Assembly (NCBI GenBank): GCA_965197415.1
Contig: OZ240207.1
Location: 1,054,001 to 1,118,000 of the forward strand
Length of the DNA: 64,000 bases
From: DAOUJI01 sp965197415
Lineage (GTDB): Bacteria > Chloroflexota > Dehalococcoidia > Lucifugimonadales > JAGWBF01
Reading direction: 5' to 3'
Under the pieces are notes generated by a model. It had not been told where the DNA came from. It did not search any database and saw nothing but the letters and a program-made list of their open reading frames with translations. The stretch's first letter is position 1. Every line of letters begins with the position of its first letter. Below are positions 45,801 to 57,800 of this stretch, in pieces. The position numbers and the translations under genes were made by a program.

Positions 45801-48800
45801 ACCCTGCAGGTAACCGTCACCGTGATCAACGCCGCTGGAGTCGAGGAACCCTCCATAACCACCAGCCGGCCCTCCCTGACGTTACAGGAGAACGGGACGG
45901 GTACGATCTTTACCTTCCGCGCACGGGACCCCCAGGGGAGGCCCATCGCCTGGTCACTGACAGGCGCGGACGAGAGCAACTTCACGATCAGCGACGGCGC
46001 GTTAACGTTCAACGATTCGCCGAACTTTGAGGATCCCGCCGACGCCAACGGGGACAACGTCTATGAACTGACGGTGGTGGTGACCGACGAACAGGGCCTG
46101 ACCGACAGCTTTGAATTCACCGTCACCGTCACCAACCACCACGAGAACCGGGAACCGGCCATCACCACCAGTCCCAGCAGTGGCCTGACCTACCAGAAAC
46201 TGAACCACCAGGAGAACCGCACCTCCACGGTCCATACCTACAGGGCCAGGAACTACGGGCCTGGCTCCATCAGCTGGACCCTGAGAGGGGCTGACTTCAG
46301 CTTCTTCGATATCAGCCCACAGGGAGCGCTGACCTTCAAGAACGCTCCCAATTATGAAACGCTTGGTAGCTCGGATGGCGACAATGACTACGAAATTGCC
46401 GTCGTGGCCTCCAACTCAGGAGGTTATTCCGACGAGTTGAACGTGGTAATCACCGTCACCGACGTGAACGAAGGGCCGGAGATAAGCCGGGTGGGTAGCG
46501 CTCCCGGCAGCGTGCCGGAGAACCAGGACCGAAACCAGGTGCTGTCCCGGTACACCGCCACCGATCCTGAGAATCCCAGTGCGGACATCACCCGCTGGAG
46601 CACATCGGGCAGCGACGGCGGCGACTTCGTGATCAGCGAACAGGGGGAGCTGCGGTTCCGCAACACCCCTGACTTCGAGCGTCCCGCCGACTCCAACCGG
46701 GACAACGAGTACGTATTCACGGTGCGGGCCTACGACGGGCGGTACTATGGCTCCTTCGACGTGACCGTCACGGTCACCGACGTGAACGAGCCGCCCACCA
46801 TCACGACGACAGGCAGCTCGGCGACGGCGCTGCGGCAGAACGAGAACGTGACCTCGCGGCTGTACACCTACCGGGCCACCGACCCGGAGGGCGCCGACAC
46901 GGTTACCTGGTCGGTGGTAGGGGTGGACAAGGACTTCTTCACCATCGATGAGAGGGGCCAGTTCTCCTTCAAGGAGGAGAATGCACCCGACTTCGAGGAC
47001 CCAGCGGACTCGGACCGGAACAACGTCTACAACGTGGTGGTGCAGGCCACGGACGACGACAACAACACCGCCCCGCTGGACGTGACGGTGACGGTGCGGG
47101 AGGTGAACGAGGGGCCTGAAGTAACCAGTGGTTCGCCCAGCTTCACCATAAGCGAGAACCAGGACCTGCCCAACGCCGTCTACACGGGGTTCGACCCCGA
47201 GGGGGGCACGGTGACCCGGTGGACCGTGGGAGGTACTGACGGCGGCGACTTCATCATCACCGACACCAGCGCGCAGACGGGGCAAAACTCCGCCGAACTG
47301 ACCTTCCGGAACACCCCTGACTTCGAGCGGCCCGCCGATTCCAACCGGGATAGCGTGTACGAGGTCACGGTCCGGCCCTACGACGGGCGGTACTATGGCT
47401 CCTTCGACGTGACCGTCACGGTCACCGACGTGAACGAGCCGCCCACCATCACGACGACAGGCAGCTCGGCGACGGCGCTGCGGCAGAACGAGAACGTGAC
47501 CTCGCGGCTGTACACCTACCGGGCCACCGACCCGGAGGGCGCCGACACGGTTACCTGGTCGGTGGAGGGAGTGGACAAGGACTTCTTCACCATCGATGAG
47601 AGGGGCCAGTTCTCCTTCAAGGAGGAGAATGCACCCGACTTCGAGGACCCAGCGGACTCGGACCGGAACAACGTCTACAACGTGGTGGTGCAGGCCACGG
47701 ACGACGACAACAACACCGCCCCGCTGGACGTGACGGTGACGGTGCGGGAGGTGAACGAGGGGCCTGAAGTAACCAGTGGTTCGCCCAGCTTCACCATAAG
47801 CGAGAACCAGGACCTGCCCAACGCCGTCTACACGGGGTTCGACCCCGAGGGGGGCACGGTGACCCGGTGGACCGTGGGAGGTACTGACGGCGGCGACTTC
47901 ATCATCACCGACACCAGCGCGCAGACGGGGCAAAACTCCGCCGAACTGACCTTCCGGAACACCCCTGACTTCGAGCGGCCCGCCGATTCCAACCGGGATA
48001 GCGTGTACGAGGTCACGGTCCGGCCCTACGACGGGCGGTACTATGGCTCCTTCGACGTGACCGTCACGGTCACCGACGTGAACGAGCCGCCCACCATCAC
48101 GACGACAAGCAGCTCGGCGACGGCGCTGCGGCAGAACGAGAACGTGACCTCGCGGCTGTACACCTACCGGGCCACCGACCCGGAGGGCGCCGACACGGTT
48201 ACCTGGTCGGTGGAGGGAGTGGACAAGGACTTCTTCACCATCGATGAGAGGGGCCAGTTCTCCTTCAAGGAGGAGAATGCACCCGACTTCGAGGACCCAG
48301 CGGACTCGGACCGGAACAACGTCTACAACGTGGTGGTGCAGGCCACGGACGACGACAACAACACCGCCCCGCTGGACGTGACGGTGACGGTGCGGGAGGT
48401 GAACGAGGGGCCTGAAGTAACCAGTGGTTCGCCCAGCTTCACCATAAGCGAGAACCAGGACCTGCCCAACGCCGTCTACACGGGGTTCGACCCCGAGGGG
48501 GGCACGGTGACCCGGTGGACCGTGGGAGGTACTGACGGCGGCGACTTCATCATCACCGACACCAGCGCGCAGACGGGGCAAAACTCCGCCGAACTGACCT
48601 TCCGGAACACCCCTGACTTCGAGCGGCCCGCCGATTCCAACCGGGATAGCGTGTACGAGGTCACGGTCCGGCCCTACGACGGGCGGTACTATGGCTCCTT
48701 CGACGTGACCGTCACGGTCACCGACGTGAACGAGCCGCCCACCATCACGACGACAAGCAGCTCGGCGACGGCGCTGCGGCAGAACGAGAACGTGACCTCG

Positions 48801-51800
48801 CGGCTGTACACCTACCGGGCCACCGACCCGGAGGGCGCCGACACGGTTACCTGGTCGGTGGAGGGAGTGGACAAGGACTTCTTCACCATCGATGAGAGGG
48901 GCCAGTTCTCCTTCAAGGAGGAGAATGCACCCAACTTCGAGGACCCAGCGGACTCGGACCGGAACAACGTCTACAACGTGGTGGTGCAGGCCACGGACGA
49001 CGACAACAACACCGCCCCGCTGGACGTGACGGTGACGGTCGCAAACGACGCGGAGGGCGAGGAGCCCACCATCACCACCCGCCGTCCGCCCGCCACCTAC
49101 CGGGAGAACGACACCCGCACGGTCTACACATTCCGGGCCTCCGACCCCCAGCGTGGCGCCACCATCACTTGGACGTTGGAGGGCACGGATAGGGAAGACT
49201 TCACCATCACTGCCGACAGCAGCGGACGGGGAGTGCTGGCGTTCATCAGCCCGCCCGACTATGAGAACCCTGAGGACTCGGATAGGGGGAGCGACTACGA
49301 GCTGACAGTCATCGCCACCGACGAGGACAGCCACGTCGACAGGCTCTCGTTCACCATCATCGTCACCGAGGTGGACGAGGGGCCGGAAGTGTCGGGACCG
49401 TCCAGCTTTAGCATCAACGAGAATGAAAGCCTACCCGACGCAGTCTATACCGCCAGGGATCCCGAGGGCTCCAACGTGGCCCGCTGGAGCGTGGGCGGCC
49501 GGGACGGCGGCGACTTCTTCATCACCCAGGGGGGCACCCTGTACTTCCGCTCCCCGCCCGACTACGAACGTCCCGCCGACTCCGACCGGGACAACGTGTA
49601 CGAGGTGACCATCCAGCCCTCCGACGGCAGGAACAACGGCGCCTACCCGGTGACCGTCACCGTCGGCAACGTCAACGAGCCGCCTGAGATCAGGAGCGGC
49701 AGCAAGACATCGTTCATGCAGCCGGAGAACCGCACGTCACGGCTTCACACTTACAGTGCCGCGGACCCGGAGGGCGGCACGGTGACGTGGGCGGTGGTAG
49801 GCCCAGACGCCGGACTGTTCACCATCGACGAGAGGGGACAGTTCTCCTTTAGAGAAGAAAACCCGCCGGACTTTGACAACCCCGGCGATGTTGGGAAGGA
49901 CAACGTCTACGACGTGACCATCCAGGCGCGTGACCCCCAGTCCAAAACCGCGAGCCTGCCGGTCACGGTGACGGTAACCGAGGTCAATGAGGGGCCGGTG
50001 ATCACCCGGGACGGCGACCTCTTCGGGAGTCCCCCCGGCAGCGTACCGGAGAACACTCCCGTCACCCAGGTGCTGGCCACCTATACGGCCACGGACCCGG
50101 AGCGGCCCAGCGTGAAGATCACCCGGTGGAGCACATCGGGCCGGGACGGCGGGGACTTCGTCATCAACGCCCTGGGGGAGCTCATGTTCCGGAACCCGCC
50201 CGACCACGAGCGGCCTGCCGATTCCAATCGGGACAACGTGTATGAGGTGACGGTCCGCGCGTCGGACGGGCGGAACACGGGCACCCTGGAGGAGGTGCAG
50301 AGGGTGACGGTGACCGGCGTCGACGAGGCGCCCACCATCACCACCACCAGCCGGACCTCCTTCACCCAGCCGGAGGACCGGACCTCCACCCTGTACACCT
50401 TCCGGGCCACCGACCCGGAGGGGGAGGCGGTCACATGGGTGCCGGGCGGAACCGACGGGAGCGCCTTCACCATTGACGAACGGGGCGCGCTGTCCTTCAC
50501 CAACCAGCCAGACTTTGAGAGTCCCACGGACTCGGGCGGGGACAACGTGTATGAGGTGACGATTCAGGCGTCGGACGGGCGGAACAGGGACACCCTTGAT
50601 GTGACCGTCACGGTCACCGACCACAACGATGGCGTGGAGCCGACCATCAGCACCCGGCGTCCGCCCGCCACCTACCGGGAGAACGACACCCGCGCGGTCT
50701 ACACCTTCCGGGCCTCCGACCCCCAGCGGGGCGCCACCATCACCTGGAAGCTGGAGGGCACGGACAGGGAAGACTTCACCCTGGACACGGACAGCAGGGG
50801 CCGGGCAGTGCTGGCCTTCCGGAACTCGCCTGATTTCGAGAGCCCCGCCGATGCGGACCAGGACAACGTCTACGAACTGGCGGTGGTGGCCACCGATGAA
50901 GAGGGCAACTCCGACCGGCTGGACTTCGCCATCATCGTCACCGACCACAACGAGGGTGTGGAGCCGACCATCAGCACCCGGCGTCCGCCCGCCACCTACC
51001 GGGAGAACGACACCGGCCCGGTCTACACCTTCCGGGCCTCCGACCCCCAGCGCGGCACCACCATCAACTGGACGCTGGAGGGGACCGATGCCGAGGACTT
51101 CACCCTGACCGCCGACGACAGCGGACGGGGAGCGCTGGCGTTCCGGAACTTGCCTGACTTTGAGAACCCCGTTGATGCGGGGCAGGACAACGTCTACGAA
51201 CTGGCGGTGGTGGCCGCCGATAATGACGGCAACTCCGACCGGGTGGACTTCGCCATCACCGTCACCGACGTAAACGAAGGGCCGGTGATCACCCTGGAGG
51301 GCACGGCAACCACCAGCGTTCCGGAGAACACTGCCGACACCAAGGTGCTGGCCGATTACACGGCCACGGACCCCGAAGACCCCACGGCAAACATCTTCCG
51401 CTGGAGCACCGCGGGCCGGGACGGAGGGGACTTCGTCATCAGCGACCTGGGAGAGCTGCGGTTCCGGTCCTCGCCGGACTACGAGCGGCCCGCCGACTCC
51501 GACCGGAACAATGTGTACGAGCTCACCGTCCGGGCCTACGACGGCCGGGTCTATGGCGCCCATGACGTGACGGTGACGGTGACCCAGGTGAACGAGGCCC
51601 CGGTCATCACCACGAAGAGCAGGACCGAGTTCACCCTGAGGGAAAACTTCACCGCTGTCCTGTACACCTACCGGGCGACGGACCAGGACGAAGACGACGC
51701 AGTCACATGGTCGGTGAAGGGAGCCGACGGAGGGGACTTCGCCATCTACAAGGGCATCCTCAACTTCCGCCTGCTGCCGGACCTTGAGAACCCGGCGGAC

Positions 51801-54800
51801 GCCGATGAGGACAACGTGTACGAGATCACCGTGGTGGCCGCTGACCGCGCGGGGCTGCGGGACACCGTCGATGCCGTCATCACCATCACCGACCAGTCCG
51901 AGGGGCCCGTGATCGCGGGACCGATCTCATACACCGTGGCGGAGAGCTACGACATCGCCGGGGTCCTGGGGTCCTACACCGCCACCGACGCCAAGGACAA
52001 CCGCCCGGTGCACCCCCGGTGGTCCCTGTCGGGACGGGACGGCGGCGACTTCACCATCAACGAGGATGGAGAGCTCACCTTCAGGAACATCCCCGACTAC
52101 GACCGGCCCGCGGACGCCAACCGGGACAGCGTGTACGAGGTGACGGTGCGGGGCCACGACAGCCGGGCCTACGGCAACCTGAACGTGACGGTGACCGTCA
52201 CAGATGTCAACGAGCACGACCCGGTGGTCACGGGCCGGGAAACCCTGAGCTTCCGGGAGAACACCGCCGTCGAAACCCGGCTGCACACCTACCGGGCCAC
52301 GGACGGGGACCGGGATACCAGCTTCATCTGGTCGCTGGAGGGTGATGACGAGGACGACTTCGCTATAGACCAGGGGGGAGTCCTGACCTTCAGCGCGCCG
52401 CCCGATTACGAGGGGCCTGCCGACAAGGACAACGACAGCGTGTACCGGGTGACGGTGGTGGCGTCGGATGATGGGGCGAAACGAGGAACGCTGGGCGTGA
52501 CCGTCACCGTCACCGAGCAGAACGAAGGGCCGGTGGTGTCGGGCACGCCTGAGTTCACCGTCGTTGAGAACCAGCATCTGCCGCGCAGCGCCATCTACAC
52601 CGCCCGGGACCCGGAGGCTGTTGGCGGGGTCGCCACCACCATCCGCTGGAGCGTTTCGGGCCGGGACGGCGGGGACTTCACCATTCACCGGGATACGGGA
52701 GTGCTAACCTTCCGCACCCCGCCGGACCACGAGCGTCCCGCGGACGCCGACCGGAACAACGTGTACGAGGTCACCGTGAGGGCCCACGACGGCCGGAACT
52801 ACGGCAACTTCCAGGTGACGGTGACGGTGGAGGACGTGGCCGAGATCACCGGACCCGCCGCCATCACTCGGACGGAGAACTTCAAGGGCGACCTGGCGAC
52901 CTATTCCCCCGCCGGCCAGGGAGACCTGGCCGTGGAGCCCTCCTGGCGGCTTACCGGCGCCGACAGCGGCGACTTCACCATCGACCGCGAGAGCGGGGAG
53001 CTGACCTTCCGGTCCACGCCCGACCACGAGCGGCCCGCCGACTCCAACCGGGACAACGTGTACAACTTCACCGTGCAGGTCTCCGACGGCAGCTACCACG
53101 GGACGCTGGACGTGATCGTGACGGTGGATGCGGTGAACGAACCTCCGGTCGTCACCGGAAGGGACAGCCTGAGCTTCCGGGAGAACACCCCAGTCACCAC
53201 CCACCTCCACACCTACCGGGCCACCGACCCGGAGGGGGACGACTTCGCCTGGGACCTGGGCGGCTTGGACGCGAGTGACTTTACCATCACCACCGACAGC
53301 AGCGGGAGGGGCGTGCTGACCTTTGCCTCTCCGCCCAACTTTGACATCCCCAGCGGGTCCGGCGCTCACGTCAACGAGTACCTGGTGACGGTGGTTGCCT
53401 CGGACGGCACAAACCGGGGCACCCTGGACGTCACCGTCACCGTCACCGACCAGAACGAGGGAGCGGTGGTCACCGGCGACCAGACCATCGCCGTACGGGA
53501 GAACCAGGACCCGGCCGTTACCTTGGCAACCTACTCCGCCACCGACCCGGAGAACCAGCCCATCACCCGCTGGAGCCTGTCCGGCAGCGACGGCGGCGAC
53601 TTCCTGATCAGCCCGACCGGCGAGCTGACGTTCCGCAACATGCCGGACTACGATCGTCCCGCCGACTCCAACCGGGACAACGAGTACATGGTCACCGTGC
53701 GGGCCTACGACGGGCGCACCTACGGCAGCCTGGACGTCACCATCACGGTGAGCAACGTGAACGAGCACGCTCCCGTCATCCGCAAAGGCAGCCGCACCTC
53801 CTTCACCTACCGGGAGGAGGGCACGGCGGCCCTGTACACCTACAGAGCCACCGACGGCGACAAGGACGACACCATCACCTGGACCACGAAAGGGACCGAC
53901 AGCGGAGACTTCACCATCAACGGTGACACCGGGGAGCTGACCTTCCGCACCCCGCCGGACCACGAGCAGCCCGCCGACGCCGGCCAGGACAACGTGTACA
54001 ACCTTACCGTCGTGGCCACCGACATCGGCAGGCTGACCGACAGCCTGGACGTCATCGTCACCGTGACGGCGGTGGACGAAGGGCCGAAGGTCACCGGCAT
54101 GACGACCTACACCGTGCCCGAAGGCCAGGAGCTCGCCGGAGCCAGATTCACCGCTCAAGACCCGGAGGATGCCAGCGCTGCCGTATCCAGTTGGAGGCTG
54201 GCGGGGTCCGACGCCGGGGACTTCACCATCACCGGCGCCGACCAGAACTCCGCCCAACTGGCCTTCCGCAACCCGCCGGACTACGACCGGCCGGCCGACT
54301 CCAACCGGGACAATGAGTACCTGGTGACCATCCGCGCCTACAACGGGAACACCTACGGCTCCCTGGATGTGACGGTGACGGTCACCGACGAGAACGAGGC
54401 GGCGCCGGTGGTGACGGGGCGGGACACGCTGACCTTCCGCGAGAACACCCCGGTGACCACCCGCCTGTACACCTACCGGGCCACGGACACGGACCGGGAT
54501 ACGGAGATCACCTGGTCGGTGGAGGGCGACGATGGGAACAACTTCGCGATAGAGGAGGGAGTTCTGACCTTCAGCGCTCCGCCCGATTATGAGGTGCCTA
54601 CCGACAGCGACGGGAACAACGTGTACCAGGTGATGGTGGTTGCCTCGGACAGCACAAAGCGGGGCACACTGGACGTGATCGTGACCGTGACCGACGTGAA
54701 CGAGGGGCCGGTCATAGAGGTCACCAGCGCCAATACCGACATCACGGCAGAGGAGAACACGGCCACGGACCGGGTCCTGGCCACCTACGCCGCCACCGAC

Positions 54801-57800
54801 CCGGAGGACCCGGACCTGGAAATAACCCGCTGGAGCGTCACCGGCCGGGACGGTGGGGACTTCACCATCAACGAGGATGGGGAGCTGACCTTCCGCAACC
54901 CACCGGACCACGAGCGTCCCGCCGACTCCGGCCGGGACAACATGTACGAGGTAACGGTGCGAGCCTCCGACGGGCGAGTGTACGGCGCCCATGACGTGAC
55001 GGTGACGGTGGAGGCGGTGGACGAGGCCCCCGAGTTCCGTAGTGGCAGCCGGGACTCCTTCTCCTACCGGGAGAACGGCACCGCCGCCCTCTACACCTAC
55101 CGGGCCACCGACCCGGAGGGAGCCGAGGTCGCATGGTCGGTCAGCGGCGCCGACGGCGGGGCCTTCACCATCGACCGGAATACGGGAGTGCTGAACTTCA
55201 GGGAACCGCCGGACCATGACGACCCGGCGGACGATGGTCGGGACAACGAATACCTTGTGACGGTGGTGGCCACTGACCAGACGGGCCGCGCCGCCAGCCT
55301 GCCGGTGACGGTGACGGTAACCGACGTGAACGAAGGACCGGAGATAGCCGAAACCGGGACCAACACCGCCATCACGGTGGACGAGAACTACGATCAAGTC
55401 CTGGCCACCTACAGCGCCACCGACCCGGAGGACCCGACTGCCAAAATCACCCGCTGGAGCGTCACCGGCCGGGACGGAGGGGACTTCACCATCAGCGAGA
55501 GTGGCGAGCTGAGCTTCCGCAACCCGCCGGACAGCGAGCGGCCCGCCGACGCCAACCGGGATAGCGTCTACGATGTCACCGTCCGGGCCTCCGATGGGCG
55601 GTACTACGGGACGCTTGACGTAGTGGTCACCGTGGAGGCCGTGGACGAGGCGCCCGAGTTCCAGCGCAATACCCAGGACTCCTTCGTCTACCCGGAGAAC
55701 GGCGCCTCTGCAATCTACACCTACCGGGCCAGCGACCCGGAGGGCAGCGACGTCACCTGGGGCCTGTCGGGGACAGACAGCGGCGCCTTCTCCATAGGCA
55801 AGACGGGCGTCCTCACCTTCAACAGCCCGCCGGACTACGAAGACCCGGCGGACAGGGACGACGACAATGTGTACCAGGTGGTGGTGCAGGCCAGCGACGA
55901 CAGTTCCCCGCGCAACACCGCCTCCCTGGACGTGACGGTTACGGTTACCAATCTGACCGATGCGAGAGCCGTCATCCGGGGTACGGCGCAGGTGGGCCGG
56001 ACTCTGACGGCAGAGACGTCGGGCATCCCCGACGAGGACAGGAGGGACAGGGTCGACTTCAGCTACCAGTGGCTGGCCGACGACAAGGACATAGAGGGTG
56101 CGACTGACCCAACCTACGAGATAACCGAAAGGGACGAGGGCAAGGCCATCAAGGTGAGGGTCACGTTTACAGACAACGCGGGCAAAGAGGAGACGCTGAC
56201 CAGCGCGGCCACGGCGCCTGTGAAGCCGGCCCAGTCCAACGAACCCGCCGCGGGCCTGCCAACCATCAGCGGCACGGCGCAGGTGGGAGAAACGCTGACA
56301 GCGGATACGTCGGGCATATCCGATGCCGACGGTATGACCAACGCCGTGTTCAGATACCAGTGGACACGGTGGGACGGCGACACCGATGAGGACATTGAGG
56401 GCGCTACCGACCCGACTTATGAAGTTTCCGACGAGGACGAGGGCAAGACCATCAGGTTGAGGGTCGGCTTCAGCGACGACCGGGGCAACGACGAGGCGCT
56501 GACCAGCGCGGCCACCGGCGCCGTGGCGGCGAGACCCGCGCAGTTGACGGCGACATTCCCGGCCAGCCCGTTCCAGTCGTCCCGTCACAAGGGGGACGAC
56601 GACCGGCCCCAGGTGATTGTCGCCTTCAACCTGCCGGTGCAGTCCTTCGACAAGACCACACCCTCAGTGTCGTTGACCGGGGCCACGGTGTCCAGCTTGG
56701 TCCGGCACGAGGAGGACGGACTGGAGAACGCCTGGGTGTTCTTCCTGGACCCTGAAGGCAACGACGTCGTCGTGTTCACCCTGGTTGCGGGTCAGTCGTG
56801 CGACGGGGGCGGAATCTGCACCGGGGAGGGGAAGATGCTGTCCGAAGGTGGGACGATCACCCTCCCCGGACCGGACGAGGAAGACAAGCCTGACAATACG
56901 GACTCGAATGAACCCAACAGCCCCGCCACGGGCCTGCCAACCATCAACGGCACGGCGCAGGTGGGGGAGACGCTGACGGCGGACACGTCTGGGATCATCG
57001 ACGCCGACGGGCTTAGCAACGTCCAATACGAGTACCAGTGGCTGGCCGACGACGCTGAAGTCGCAGGCGCCACCGGCTCGACCTACACGCTGACCGATAG
57101 CGAAGAAAGCAAGACAGTCAAGGTGCAGGTCAGCTTCACCGACGACGCCGACAACGAGGAGTTACTGACCAGCGCGGCGACGGGCGCGGTGGCCGGTGCG
57201 CAACCCACGGAACCGCCCACCAAGCCCAGTGGCCTCTCCGCCACGGCGTCGCACGACTCGGTGACCCTCACCTGGGACGACCCCGGCGACGACACCATCA
57301 CCGGCTACGTGATCCTGCGCCGCATTCCAGGGGTCGACCCGGAGGGCCAGTTTGATGAGCTGGTGGCGGACACGGGCACGGCCGCTACCACCTACACCGA
57401 CGACACGGTGTCGGCGGAGACGCGCTATACCTACCGTATCAAGGCCATCAACGAGCACGGGGTGAGCGAGCGCTCGCGCTGGGTCCACATCGACACCCCG
57501 GTGGCCCCGGCCCCGGAGGAGGAGCAGGCTGCCGAGCCGCCCGCCAAGGCAACGGGCCTCTCCTCCGAGGTCTCCCACAACATGGTGATCCTCACCTGGG
57601 ACGACCCGAATGACGACAGCATAACCGGCTACCTGATCCTGAGGCGCGACAAGGACATCCACGAGGAGGGAACGTTCCTCACCGTCGCCCCTGACACCGG
57701 CTCGTCGGAGACGACCTACGTCGACGCCAGCGTCGAGCCGGAGCGGCGCTACGTCTACCGCATCAAGGCCATCAACGCCAGCGGAGTGAGCGAAATATTC

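Noticed and set aside
46416..49334. 972-aa open frame on the minus strand, and similar ones at 49737-51563 and 52704-56588
   Set aside because: These mirror the cadherin repeats of the giant gene. Repetitive GC-rich codons keep the opposite frame free of stops; the products are Val/Gly/Arg-rich repeats without ribosome sites or domains.
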